This document shows, in pieces, positions 35,823 to 47,071 of a stretch of DNA of 64,000 nt (position 1 is the stretch's first letter; every line of letters begins with the position of its first letter). Below the pieces are notes generated by a model. That model ran no database searches. It saw only the letters and a program-made list of their open reading frames with translations, and was not told where the DNA came from. The stretch lies in the NCBI GenBank assembly GCA_032622095.1, contig CP136066.1, positions 157,501,152-157,565,151 on the forward strand, given 5' to 3'. The DNA is from Siphonodentalium dalli. Taxonomy: Eukaryota > Mollusca > Scaphopoda > Gadilida > Siphonodentaliidae. The position numbers and the translations under genes are program-made.

Positions 35823-36530
35823 GCGCTAACTGCTCAATGTTTTAATGTGTTACAAAACGTCTGATAAAAATAGTTCTATCGGGAATATTCACACCATTTT
35901 TTTTCAGAGAACATAGTGTAAATATAGTCCTATCGGGATATCGTAAAGGAGATTAATTAAACCCCTCAGACTGCCGAAACTGACGACATTAAATTCGCTT
36001 TTTCGTGTCCCGCGGAAATGAAACTTGTCTGTCCATTGATGACGTTATTTATTTGACATAGTATTTTTTTCTTCTGTTGTATTTGAACACTTGTTGCACG
36101 CGCAGGCTGCACGATCATAATAACTTCAACCGATAAGCGCCGACTGATACCCGCGCAACAGTTTGTCTCAAATAAATTGTTATCAAAACGCAGGTTTATG
36201 GCCGCGGACATAAGCCGATTAAGTGTAATGTAATTTATCCATGAATTTGACTGAAAAATTGTGATTCTATCACCATTAGCCACGAAAATGGGACCTCTAA
36301 ACAGGCAAGTTTGATTTTCGGCGGACACGAACAAGCGAATTTATTGTCGGCAGTTTCGGCAGTCTGAGGGTTAATTAATCCCGAATTAAACGGAACTACT
36401 TTACGATAGTCCGATAGGACTATGTTTACTCTATGCATGTTCTCTGAAAAAATAGTGTGAATATTCCCGATAGAACTCTTTTTATCAGACGTTGTGTAAC
36501 ACCTTAAAACATTGAGCAGTTATAGCGCAA
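35823..36530. mobile_element. 708-bp foldback element with ~210-bp inverted arms
   Basis: The left arm (35823-36032) and right arm (36301-36530) are inverted copies. Shared blocks are GCGCTAACTGCTCAATG, ACGTCTGATAAAAA, TTCTATCGGGAATATTCACA, TAGTCCTATCGG, CTCAGACTGCCGAAACTG and TTCGTGTCC. The 270-bp centre has no transposase. Arms differ by small indels (about 85-90% alike by eye), so the insertion is not very recent. Confidence 0.85.
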
Positions 36531-38060
36531 ACCGAAATGTGTTGTCTTGCAAGATATCCCACCGCTTTAGCTAAATTTACCTTCCTACAATATCCATAAA
36601 GAGGATCATATATTATATACCCACGGTTTTAATTATAGAATATAAAATATATTGGTTTCGCGAATGACCAACTCAGAATTCCGTTAAAATAACAATAACA
36701 ACCAGCACCTATAACGAACCGTTTTACTGGACTTGGCCTACTGGTCGCGTAGTTCCGACTTTTAAATAAACGGAATTTCCAACTCTATAAATAAAAGCCC
36801 CACAATGCATTCGCCCTGTCCACCACGCAATATCAAAATCTCAGCAGCTAGATACACCACAGGTGGCGTAATAAATGCTCTTTATTATTTCCATATCAGG
36901 AATACAGTAACAAACAAGACAGCAGTAAAATAAATGGGGACAAAAAGTTAGTGTAATCATGTATGAAATTTCCAACTGTTAAAATTCTTTATAACAGTTG
37001 TGACTCCCACCCCCTCAAAATACCTCCATCATTCGATCCCCGTCTTCATCATAATGGGGACAATAATTACTAGTTGGGATACCAGGCAATGGTAACCATG
37101 TATTTTAACCTTTATGTTGTAGTGTAATAATGTATGAAATTTCCAACTACATGTGCATTAACTTTTTTTTACAAAAGTTGTGAATCATACACACTCAAAA
37201 TCTAACTTCCACCCCCACCCCACTACACTGTCCCTTCCACTTAAAAACATTCTGGAGATCAAGTTGGCCACAGGTGTTCAGTTATTTTATACCATGACTC
37301 CCTATTGTACTGTGTACAAACATGCTATATAATATATTTGTGCTGTACACCCTACTGTGTGTGAACAGGAGTCCGACCGTGGGTAACACGTTTCTACTGT
37401 GGGTAACACGTTTTAATGGCATTTCAATGGTTAAAGTTTATACCCATAGTAGAACTACATCCGAGTTGACCTTTCATTAACCTTCCATGACCTCGATCAA
37501 AATCACTCTATTTTTAAAATGTAGCGCCTCGCGATGAAAACAATTTGATACTTTCGATTCAATTGAATATTATACTCACTAATGCGATAAAAACGAACAG
37601 TTATTTCCGTGGAAATCACATCCAGATCAACAAATTGAACATATATTTCAAGAAATAGACGTAAAAAACTCGAACAACAAACGGTGGATTTCAAAATGAC
37701 TTTCGTGGTTTCCTGTTCACTGTACGGCGGAGAGAAAAAAGTTCCCGCAATGTGTTATATTTATATTCATTAAATTCGTATTCCCATATATATATTCATG
37801 TTGTTTATTTATGGCGGTTTCATCATGATTACAGTTTATTGTGAATTGGCTACAATGATACCATATTCGTACAATTGAATGTTGACCTAATTCAATGTAT
37901 CAATACGCCTGATCAGCTGTGATAGTGTACGTCGATGTACGGCCAAGTGTGGGGAACACAACGGGGATGATTGTGAATGGTGCGACAGAATCATCTTAAT
38001 TTAAGTGGGTTTATTTCGATTTCATAGCAGTTGTTGCTCCTGTACCGGTCATGGTATAAA
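36531..38060. other. No gene seen; short direct repeats
   Basis: TGTATGAAATTTCCAACT recurs at about 36960 and 37130, each followed by ACA(A/G)(A/T)GTTGTGA and a CACCCC-rich stretch. GTGGGTAACACGTTT occurs twice near 37380-37411. ACACCACAGGTGGCGTAATA (36850-36869) recurs as ACACCACACTAGGTGGCGTA near 39148, just before the second 82-bp array block. Confidence 0.5.
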
Positions 38061-38065
38061 CAAAA

Positions 38066-38203
38066 TACACACGTAGTGTTTCTGAATACCAAATTTACAC
38101 CACTCGTGGTATTGATGATTTACCACACTCGCTAAAGCTCGTGTGGTAAACCATCAATCCCACTCGTGGTGTAAATTTGGTATTCAGAAACACTACGTGT
38201 GTA
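38066..38203. repeat. 138-bp near-perfect hairpin
   Basis: TACACACGTAGTGTTTCTGA then ATACCAAATTTACACCACTC (38066-38105 region) is exactly inverted at about 38163-38203. Inside, GATTTACCACAC and GTGTGGTAAACC continue the stem with a small loop. Its size and symmetry suit a MITE or a cruciform-forming palindrome. No flanking duplication was established. Confidence 0.8.
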
Positions 38204-38227
38204 TTCTATATATACCCCACGTGTCTT

Positions 38228-38292
38228 GGACTGTTGCCAAATTCACAGTGCTCCATTAGAGGGCCTGCTTGGACTGTTGCCAAATTCACAAT
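38228..38292. repeat. Short direct repeat
   Basis: CTTGGACTGTTGCCAAATTC followed by ACA(G/A)TG occurs twice about 44 bp apart (near 38226 and 38270). Confidence 0.6.
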
Positions 38293-38617
38293 GTTAACTG
38301 CAGAGAGGTTGTATGTTATTGGAGACGTTCTAATATGACAATAGGCTGGCCTAATTAACGAACCATGCACAGCTAAATACACACAAGCAACTTTTAATCT
38401 TCAAATAGATACAATTGTCGGCCTCCAAAATTCAATATACTTTCTTATATACAAACAAACATTGAACTCATACCATTGTTTCACTTAACCAAAATAGCGA
38501 ATTTCCCCAAAAGAACGCATATAGACTGCGCATGCAGAAAATAAAAGATGGCCGTTACTACAAAAAAAACAGACATGCGCACTCCAATTAAAATTACCCA
38601 TAATTCAGTTCACTACA

Positions 38618-39110
38618 CCAGGGGCTCCCAACAGGTTATACAATGTTTTCAGGCTATCAGATTATTTATATTTTCGACTTTAAGTTTACAATTTGAGCCT
38701 GTCCTCACTCTATCGATACGATTTATCATAAACATATTATACACCAGTGGCGTTAACTTTACAACTTCGGCATCTACGTGATTATATCGGTACGATTCAG
38801 TAAGGTACAAACAATCTCCATAAAATACAGCAGGGGCTCCCAATAGGTTATTCCCATTTATTATGGGCTCCCAATAGGTTATACAATATTTTCAGGCTAT
38901 CAGATTATTTATATTTTCAACAACATATTATTACACCGGTGACTTTAAGTTTACAATTTGAGCCTGTCCTGACTCTATCGATAGGATTTATCATATTTTC
39001 ATAAACGTATTATACACCGCTGGCGTTAACTTTACAATTTCGGCATCTACTTGATTATATCGGTACGATTGAGTAAGGTACAAACAATCTCCAAGAATAC
39101 ATTCGCCCTG
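38618..39110. repeat. Direct duplication, about 240-bp unit
   Basis: GGGCTCCCAA(C/T)AGGTTATAC, TTTTCAGGCTATCAGATTAT, GACTTTAAGTTTACAATTTG, AGCCTGTCCT(C/G)ACTCTATCG, GGCGTTAACTTTACAA, TCGGCATCTAC and AGTAAGGTACAAACAATCTC occur in order at about 38618-38820 and again at about 38860-39094, the second copy having an extra CAACAACATATTATTACACC. Confidence 0.8.
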
Positions 39111-39162
39111 TACTCCATGCGATATAAAAAACCCAAATGCTAGTAACACCACACTAGGTGGC

Positions 39163-39555
39163 GTAATGAGAAATAAAAACGATTTTTTAACTGCTGTAAC
39201 GCTTGTATCGCTCTGTATCAAGGGTTACTACTGGGACGCAGATAACGATGAGAAATAAAAACGATTTTTTAACTGCTGTAACGCTTGTATCGCTCTGTAT
39301 CAAGGGTTACTACTGAGACGCAGATAATCACTGGAATTAAAAACGATTTTTTAACAGCTGTAACGCTTGTATCACTCTGTATCAAGGGTTACTACTGGGA
39401 CGCAGATAACGATGATAAATAAAAACGATTTTTTAACTGCTGTAACGCTTGTATCGCTCTGTATCAAGGGTTACTACTGGGACGCAGATAACGATGAGAA
39501 ATAAAAACATATTTGTCAGCTTCTGTAACGCTTGTCCCGCTCTGTATCAAGGCTT
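39163..39555 (+). repeat. Second block of the 82-bp minisatellite, about five units
   Basis: Same unit and variants as the array at 33561-35312. It begins AATGAGAAATAAAAACG directly after a GGTGGCGT motif and ends after TCAAGGCTTTCTACATGGGA, a decayed last unit. Confidence 0.93.
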
Positions 39556-40145
39556 TCTACATGGGACAAAAACATACCCCCTTAACTTTTTGCTCACGTT
39601 TCTTGCCATATATGATAATATACACAAAAGCAGGATATCTTGGGAAATAAATGATTTTGACCCATTTTGTAAAATGGCCACAAGGTTTAGAGGCCTATAT
39701 CTCACGACTGACTTATCGTTTGCAACAATAACACAATTCTCCGTGTAGCCTATATGCTCTAGATTATTTCCGAGTAAAGATAACATATTCAAAACTGATA
39801 TACAACGCAGCGGGTTGAAAATGTATGACCCGATATGAACAAAGCCAATATTTTGGTCAATGACCTTGACCTTTGTATGTGACCTTGACCTCTAGATGTG
39901 AAATCTTCAGTGTCAAAGGAAAGCCCACCAAGGTTGGCACCCCATATCAATGCCAACATAGAGTTACCGCATTAAACTTTCTTGGTATAGACCATTATAG
40001 GCATATCTTTTATACCGGCCAAAAACACCATCCGTTGCCATGGAAACACACATTTACCACACTAAGCTACACTGACCCAGTGTGCCCCAGCACTGACCAA
40101 AACTTCAGATTAGGAGCTTTGTGAAAACCTTTGGTAGAATTTGCC
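39556..40145. other. No gene seen
   Basis: Includes two near-repeats of TGACCTTGACCT (39860-39892) and otherwise unassigned AT-rich sequence. Open frames of 80-100 codons here lack recognisable domains. Confidence 0.4.
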
Positions 40146-40440
40146 CACCAAATTGGTACCATTTTTTATTTTTGGGGAGCCTGGCTCATGGACTATAAGG
40201 GTTTTATTGCCATTTTGTGGTGAAAATGGTGATTTTTACCAAAAATGCGATAATTTTGTAATTGGAACATTTATTAGGTACATGTACTACATTGGTAACA
40301 GTAATAAACAGCTGCATATGTCTACTTAAAATGCATTTTGATTAGACTGCCGAACATGCCCAATACCGTGAGAAATACCTGTTACTATGGAAACGATATT
40401 GAAAAAAATACAAAAAAATGGCATTATTGGATATAAATGA
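40146..40440 (-). repeat. Inverted dispersed copy of the 43.2-44.2 kb repeat
   Basis: On the minus strand it has AATATCGTTTCCATAGTAAC, AGGTATTTCTCACGGTATTG and GAAAATCACCATTTTCACC-like blocks that match the units at 43228-44260 (AATATCGTTACCATGGTAAC, AGGTATTTCTCATGGTATTG). Confidence 0.6.
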
Positions 40441-40454
40441 AGTCCTATAATGCT

Positions 40455-40585
40455 TGCGACACAATATAACCACCAGCATATCATCACCGCCATCATCACC
40501 ACATCATCAGCAGCATTTGTCATCATTACCATCGTTGCCGCCCGTCATCGTCACCGCCATCAGAACATCATCATAGCAATGGAAC
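40455..40585. repeat. Imperfect CAT/CAC trinucleotide-rich tract
   Basis: A run dominated by ATCATCACC, GCCATCATC and CATCATTACCATC with interruptions. It reads as His/Ile/Thr-rich peptides by chance. Confidence 0.6.
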
Positions 40586-40676
40586 GCCACAGCTGCCTTA
40601 TGTTAAAGGCACACAATCCGATTCAAGTGTCCCCATATCATCAAATTCCAACAACAACAACAACATTTCTTGAAAT

Positions 40677-41530
40677 GCCGCTTCAGTTATCAGAATCGAC
40701 TAATTGACAAAAAATAATGCTAACCACTGTCAACTACAGTATAACATTGCCCGAAAAGCATCAAAAAGTTTTATATATCAACATTTTGTTCCGAAGCAAT
40801 TTGGTATCGAGAGTATGTGTCGGCATTCGTCGAATATTTGCCAGGCCTTAAATATACCAGGTGGTGAAAAATAACAGATTTCAAAAATCGATATCTGTTA
40901 ACTCTGAGCTTTGATGGGTGGGTTCCTCGACTCGAATGAAATATTTTTCACCCCTGAATATAAAAATAGCCGGTGTCCGTCCGTGTGTGCGTCCGGAAAT
41001 GGTTTCCGGATGATAACTTTAGTTTCGTTTATTAGATCAAAAGCAAATTTTATAGTTGACTTTATCAGACCAAAATACAGGTCAAGTTCGAATATGGGTT
41101 TGCTCGGCCCATTTTAGCGAGAGTTATGGCCCTTTTTTTTTACTTAGAATCTTGTAATTTTCTGGTTTCCGGATGATAACTTCAGTTTGTGTGATCATAT
41201 CTGAACCAAATTTGGTATGTGAGTTTATCAGCACTATATACATATCAAGTTCAAGCCCATTTTTGCTACAGTTATGGCCCTGTTTCGACTTAGAATCCTG
41301 TCAATTTCTGGTTTCCGGATGATAACTTTAGTTTGTGTAATCATATCTGAATCAAATTTAGTATGGTAGTTTATCAGCCGAAAATACAGGTCAGGTTCGA
41401 ATATGGGTTTTCTCTGCCCATTTTTGTGAGAGTTATGGCCCTTTTACGACTTAGGATCCTGTCAATTTCTGGTTTCCGGATGATAACTTTAGTTTGTGTG
41501 ATCATATCTGAATCAAATTGATGCCCCAAA
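40677..41530 (+). mobile_element. Dispersed element with ~150-bp internal repeats, copy A
   Basis: Starts near CGCTTCAGTTATCAGAATCG and passes GATTTCAAAAATCGATATCT. It then has about four tandem units of ~150 bp, each with GGTTTCCGGATGATAACTTT, AGTTTGTGTGATCATATCTG, a TTTATCAGCxxAAAATACAG block, GTTCGAATATGGGTTT and GAGAGTTATGGCCC. Copy B lies inverted at 52540-53073. A related fragment is at 49280-49560. There is no protein. The class is unknown. Confidence 0.6.
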
Positions 41531-41734
41531 TGAAGCCACTTTTTCGGAGGACACTGTGGCCGGACGGCCTTTTATTATATATTGACAAGAGCAATGAGCT
41601 GCATATATTCTCTTGTGAATGTATCATTATAAAGAACGGGACATCGCGAGTTGCATATATATATCTTCCTCATATTTCTGACTGTCCTCCGAAAAAATTG
41701 TGGGGGGGGGGTCTATATAATGACGAATTAACTG

Positions 41735-42975
41735 CATATATTGACTAATTGTTTACACATATTGGCAAGAGCAATGCACTGCTGATATTGGTGAAGTAAC
41801 AGCATATATTGACGAAGTAACCTCATATATTGACTAACTAACCACATATATTGACAAGAGCAATGAGCTGGATATACTGTAGACCAAGTCTTCTCGGTCC
41901 ACAACAGTTGGGATATCGGTTGAGTTGATGCTGTTTCGGACAGAGTCCCGTCCAATTACTAGTCTATAACAGACTTTCATTTTTATATTGATAAAGTAGC
42001 TGCATATATTGTCAAAGCAATTGCACATTTTGACAAAGTAGATACATATATTGACCAACTAACCACATATATTGACTAAGTAGCTGCACATAATGACTAA
42101 CTAACCACATATATTGATAACGTAGCTGCATATACTGTCAACGAAATTGCATATTTTGACAAAGTAGATGTATATATTGACAAACTACCACATATATTGA
42201 CAAAAAACTGCATATATTGACTAACTAACAAAATTAGTCGACAAAGTTGCTGCATATATTGACTAACTAACCACATATGTTGATAATGTAGTTGCATATA
42301 CTCGCAAAGTAGCTGCATATATTGACAAATTAGCTGCATATGTTGACACATTAGCTGCATATAATGGCAAATCAGCTACATATATTGACTAACCACAAAT
42401 ATTGACAAATTAGCTGCATATATCGACTAAGTAACTACACATATTGACAAATTAACTGAATATATTGACTAACTAACCACATATATTGACTAAGTAGCTG
42501 CATATAATGACTAATTAACCACATATATTCATAAAGTAGTTGCATATATTGTCAAAGCAATTGCACATTTTGACAATGTAGATGTATATATTGACAAACT
42601 AACAGAATATATTGACAAATAAGTTGCATCTATTGACTAACTAACCAAATTAATGGACAATGTAGCTGCATATATTGACTAACTAACCACATATATTGAT
42701 AACGTAGCTGCATATAATTGCAAAGTAGCTGCATATCTTGACAAAGTAGCTGCATATATTGACAAATTAGCTGCATATAATGGCAAAGGAGCTACACATA
42801 TTGACTAACTAACCACAAATATTGACAGTAGCTGCATATATTGACTTAACTAACAATATATATTGACAAATTAGCTGCATATATTGACTAAGTAACCTAT
42901 TATATTGACAAAGTAGCTCCAAATACTAGTAATTGCAAAGAAGCTGCATCTATTGACAAACTAACCACATATTGA
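41735..42975. repeat. 21-23-bp minisatellite, about 1.24 kb
   Basis: Degenerate tandem units of the form CATATATTGACAAAGTAGCTG, ACATATATTGACTAACTAACC and their mixtures, with at least fifty units. Minus-strand open frames here read as 7-residue Tyr/Met/Cys repeats and are artefacts of unit length 21. One non-repeat interruption lies at about 41875-41985. Confidence 0.9.
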
Positions 42976-43227
42976 TATATTAATCGGATATATATTACCT
43001 GAGAATCTTTTGAAATCCTATTATTGCATTTTCCTGATACGTGATGTTTGTTTTTAAATATACCATTAATTTTTCACACAATTTCGGATAAAATAAAAAA
43101 CAATTGTGCAAAACATATCACTATTTAAACGACAACTTTTGTCCAAATCCAAAGAAACACCTGAGAAATTGGGAATAAAATGATGAGTATTATATGTCAG
43201 GATGCATTCACATAATGGTAAATTTAT

Positions 43228-44260
43228 TTTGCTTTATAAAATTGAACACTTTAAATGTCCGGTTTATAGGAGAAAATATCATTATTTGGCAAAATTTGGT
43301 CCATTTCCATGACAACTGAATAAACCGCAACAGTGATCCGACAAAGAAGTCTGGATTAATTGTGCATGTCATAGAACAAAACATTCAAAAAGTTAATTTG
43401 TGCCGCATTTCTTTCCAATAATGACATTTTTTGGTATTTTTCAATATCGTTTCCATGGTAATAGGTATTTCTCAGGGTATTGAGCTTTTTCGGCAGTTTT
43501 ATCAAAATCAGATTGAAGCAAACGTAAGAAGCTATCATAATATGTATAAATTATTCCTGTAACCAATGTAGTATCTAATAAATGTTTCAATTCCAAAATT
43601 ATCAAATTTTTTGGAAAAATCATAATTTTTCACCTCAAAATGGCATTAAAACCCTCAGAACTTATATGTGATTCATATTTACTACTTCAATAGTTGGAAC
43701 ATAGTTATCGTTGAAACAGGTTTTGAGACATCTATAACGGGTTGTCATAATACGCTTTGCTTCATAAAATTACATGCTTTAAATGTCAGCTTTATTGAAA
43801 AAACATCATTATTTGACGAAATTTGGTCCGTTTCCATGACAACAGCTGAATAAACTGCAACAATGACACAACACAGAAGTCCAGATTAAAATTGCATGTC
43901 ATAGAAAACAAATTTCAAAAAGTTATATTGTGTCGCAAGGGTTAGAGGACTTCATTTCTTTCCAATAAAGGCATTTTTTGTATTTTTTAATATCGTTACC
44001 ATGGTAACAGGTATTTCTCATGGTATTGTGCCTTTTTGGCAGTTTTATCCAGATTTATTTTAAGTACACATATGATGCCATCATATTATGCATAAATTAT
44101 TACTGTAACCAATGTAGTATCCAATAAATGCTCCAATTCCAAAATTATCGCATTTTTGGCAAAAATCACCAATTTTCACCCCAAAATGGCAATAAAGACC
44201 CTTATAACCTACATCTGCATCTTATTTAATACTGGAATAGTTGGAACATGGTTATAATGG
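43228..44260. repeat. Tandem duplication, ~530-bp unit, two diverged copies
   Basis: Units start near 43228 and 43762 and share AAATTTGGTCC(A/G)TTTCCATG, TGCATGTCATAGAA, CAAAAAGTTA, TTTCTTTCCAATAA, TAATATCGTT(T/A)CCATGGTAA, AGGTATTTCTCA(G/T)GGTATTG, ACTGTAACCAATGTAGTATC and ATAGTTGGAACAT(A/G)GTTAT. Non-coding; short minus-strand frames are not conserved between copies. Confidence 0.75.
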
Positions 44261-44733
44261 ACAAATAATCAACAAATGATCTTCAACGTCTGTTCCTGTC
44301 CTAGAATGGGATTAAATTAGTTTTTACCATTTGCTGAAAAGGTTTTATCTCAAAATGTGTCTACATTGTTTACATTCCGTTTCCATGGCAACGGCACCAC
44401 TTTCACATTTTACAGCAGGGCGGAACATGAAGCCGACATCTTCTACTTTCATATGATATATAATTTTTCCGTGTGTAAAAAAAAAATATATAAAAAAAAA
44501 AATCTGGTCAAGACCGCTCCTCTAATTATGGCGCTTTAATTGGAGCGCACCCGAAGCGCCATTATACGAAGTGGCCCTAATGTTATTCCATATTTGATCG
44601 CAGAATAGACAGTTGAGAAGCAGTCAGACAAATGTTGTAATTTCCAGCAAATTTGGCTATCTGAAAAAAGACAGGTTTTCCAGTTGATACTTGATAGTAT
44701 AAACTATTCACAATTCGTGAGTTGATATTTTCC

Positions 44734-44919
44734 AAATTCCAATATAACTTAATATGAAATATTGCTTTAGCCGTTTGAGACTCATGTGTGTACAATTCTT
44801 AAATAGTATGCTAAAGCAATATTTCATATTAAGTTATATTGGAAATTCCAATATAACTTAATATGAAATATTGCTTTAGCATACTATTTAAGAATTGTAC
44901 ACACATGAGTCTCAAACGG
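44734..44919. repeat. Perfect compound palindrome X-Y-X'-X-Y'
   Basis: AAATT precedes X (44739-44770, 32 bp), then Y (44771-44810, 40 bp), X' inverted (44811-44842), AAATT again (44843-44847), X (44848-44879) and Y' inverted (44880-44919). All copies are identical. The outer pair Y X' / X Y' forms a 72-bp perfect stem with a 5-nt loop, and X/X' can alternatively pair across Y. There are no TIRs or target duplications. Confidence 0.95.
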
Positions 44920-45998
44920 CAATCCGTCCCATATTTCTATATACATGATGGATCTTCTTGCGACGAGGTAGTCAAGCAAATGATAATTCGTTGTACAGTG
45001 TACTAAGAAATTTCTGTTGTACACCGGGAACAGTTTTGGAGAGAAAGCTGACGACGTGACATATTTGCGTGGATTGAGGCATACTTACAGAGGATATGTC
45101 GTCGGATCTTATACATGTACATGACTTAAAATTTAAATCTTATATATATTTACGAAACGTGGGACCATCTTTTGGGCTGCAAAGCGGTCTAACAGGGGTA
45201 ATATTTTACGAGGAAGATAACGCTGCAGCTTAAACATTTCTAAAATGACGATGTCGGAGTATGGGGTGGAAATGGGGAGAGATACCAAATATTTCGATGG
45301 ATACATTTTTGAGGCCGATTCTACCAAACCAATATATAGTTACATATATTTATATCCCTGATATGGGGAAAACTTAAGGTATGTTTAAAGACAGCTACTG
45401 ATGCCGACTGAGTCAGGGATGGGGGTTGGGAGAGGTCCGCCCAATCCCTTTTGTATTATTCGATATACAAATAAAATATGTTTAAAGTAAAGAGGTGCGC
45501 CAAAATTAATAATAAACAAACAGTTTTTGTTGTCGATTTCTATCAAATTCATAAATAACATCTCCATGTTAATTGTGTGTCAATATAAAGATGCCTAATC
45601 ATAGCTTTCCATGTCGGGAATGGGGGTCTGATGAGGGGAACAAACATTGACAAAAATTGTAATCGCGGATTTTCTCCAAATTTATATATAGACAATTTTC
45701 CGTCATAAGAAATCCAATGGTGTAGTTTAAATTTTCTCTGGAGGGTCACCATTCGAGTCAGGAATGGGGATCGGAAGATGGAACATCAAAATTGATAAAA
45801 CATTCTCATCGCCTATTTTCCTACAAGCGCATATATGTTGCCATCACACTATGAATCAACGGGTTTCCCCGAACACGACGTGGGAATGGTAGTTTGACGA
45901 CACGACGACATTGTTCACGATTCTCTATTCACAACCTTACACTTCATGCATCCGGTATAACTGAATAATTTAACTCTGTACCACTCACATTGTTACCT
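44920..45998. other. Weak ~180-bp direct repeats; no gene
   Basis: GAGTCAGG(G/A)ATGGGG(G/A)T and GTCGGGAATGGGGGTC recur near 45410, 45605 and 45755, each followed by GGAAxA or similar and an AAATT-rich stretch. No coding content recognised. Confidence 0.45.
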
Positions 45999-46098
45999 NN
46001 NNNNNNNNNNNNNNNNNNNNNNNNNNNNNNNNNNNNNNNNNNNNNNNNNNNNNNNNNNNNNNNNNNNNNNNNNNNNNNNNNNNNNNNNNNNNNNNNNN
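45999..46098. other. Assembly gap (100 N)
   Basis: Exactly 100 undetermined bases, the conventional placeholder for a gap of unknown size. The joined flanks need not be adjacent. Confidence 1.
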
Positions 46099-46830
46099 AA
46101 ACGTATATACAAACACTTTTTCCTTTGTGAATATAATAATCATACATATATGCAAATATACAACGAAATTGTATGTTTAGGCATCATATATTGGGATATT
46201 TTGAACGACCGGAGTATTTTGTCTCAGAATTATCACTGTTAACCCCATTGTATTGCAATATATGTCTTTAATTTGTTCACGCCACAGTTTTAGTTTCGCG
46301 TTTATAATATATTATGCATTCTATGATATCATACATGTAACTAATCTATGCTTTCAGCAATTTCTTCACAATTTATTGGATGATCCTATTGCATATGGCA
46401 TTGAAATAATTGTGTTATTATAGATATAGGTTAGCTGTTTTTTATAGTCAAATAAGTATTCATAAATCTACTTGTCTAAGCATAAACGATTCGCTAATAT
46501 TTGTCAAATGTATTTGATTTAAATTGTCTGGATATGCAACATATTTGAGTTATTGTTTCAGTAAATTCATTGTGTTTTTGAGTCTATTGTCTTGTGTTGA
46601 ATATAATCACTCATGTTGCTTGTACTCATGTGTGTCTACCAATATGACATTACAACCAATCCAATATTAACATATTGGACAGCTTGTATCAACATATTAT
46701 AGGACACCCGATACAATAGGTCATATACTGTACTGACATAACAATAGACTGATGTCACAGTGGTGATTTAAGTTAAGGTTATAAAAGCCGACGACAAATA
46801 AATAAAAGTGCAGAAGGAGCCCTAGTTATT
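46099..46830. promoter_or_regulatory. Upstream region of NUP62; promoter not resolved
   Basis: AT-rich. A TTATAAAAGCCG motif sits at about 46779-46790 and could be a TATA-like element, but the first visible NUP62 exon is preceded by a 3' splice site, so at least one non-coding exon lies upstream, either here or beyond the gap. Nothing else is identifiable. Confidence 0.25.
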
Positions 46831-46832
46831 GA

Positions 46833-46899
46833 GGGAAATGTTTGGATAATAAGTTCAACAAACGTTTTGTTGAATGAACTTATTATCAGAACATTTCCC
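46833..46899. repeat. 67-bp hairpin upstream of NUP62
   Basis: GGGAAATGTTTGGATAATAA with GTTCAACAAA pairs with TTTGTTGAATGAACTTATTA and TCAGAACATTTCCC across a 3-nt centre. A half copy (GGGAAATGTTCAAATAATAA then GTTGAACAAACGA) occurs at about 55238 in intron 4, so this is a small dispersed foldback family. Confidence 0.8.
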
Positions 46900-47004
46900 A
46901 TGGGAAAACTACTCGTCAATGATGCTTCAGTATAGAAAGGCCCTAGGGTTAACTTTTACAACTGCACCAATGTATTATTTTTACTTTTATTTGATCTATT
47001 ACAG

Positions 47005-47071
47005 AGTAGAGTGTGATAGTTAATGCAGCTCTGCCATTAAAACTGAGTAATAACTTACCACATCAATAAAC
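47005..47071 (+). other. NUP62: NUP62 5' UTR segment after an upstream intron
   Basis: A pyrimidine-rich tract (TTTTTACTTTTATTTGATC) followed by TATTACAG ending at 47004 looks like a 3' splice site. The 67 bases up to the ATG would be 5' UTR. It implies an unseen non-coding first exon. Confidence 0.55.

Noticed and set aside
41728-42360. Met/Tyr/Cys-rich repeat proteins on the minus strand
   Set aside because: Direct consequence of the 21-bp minisatellite.
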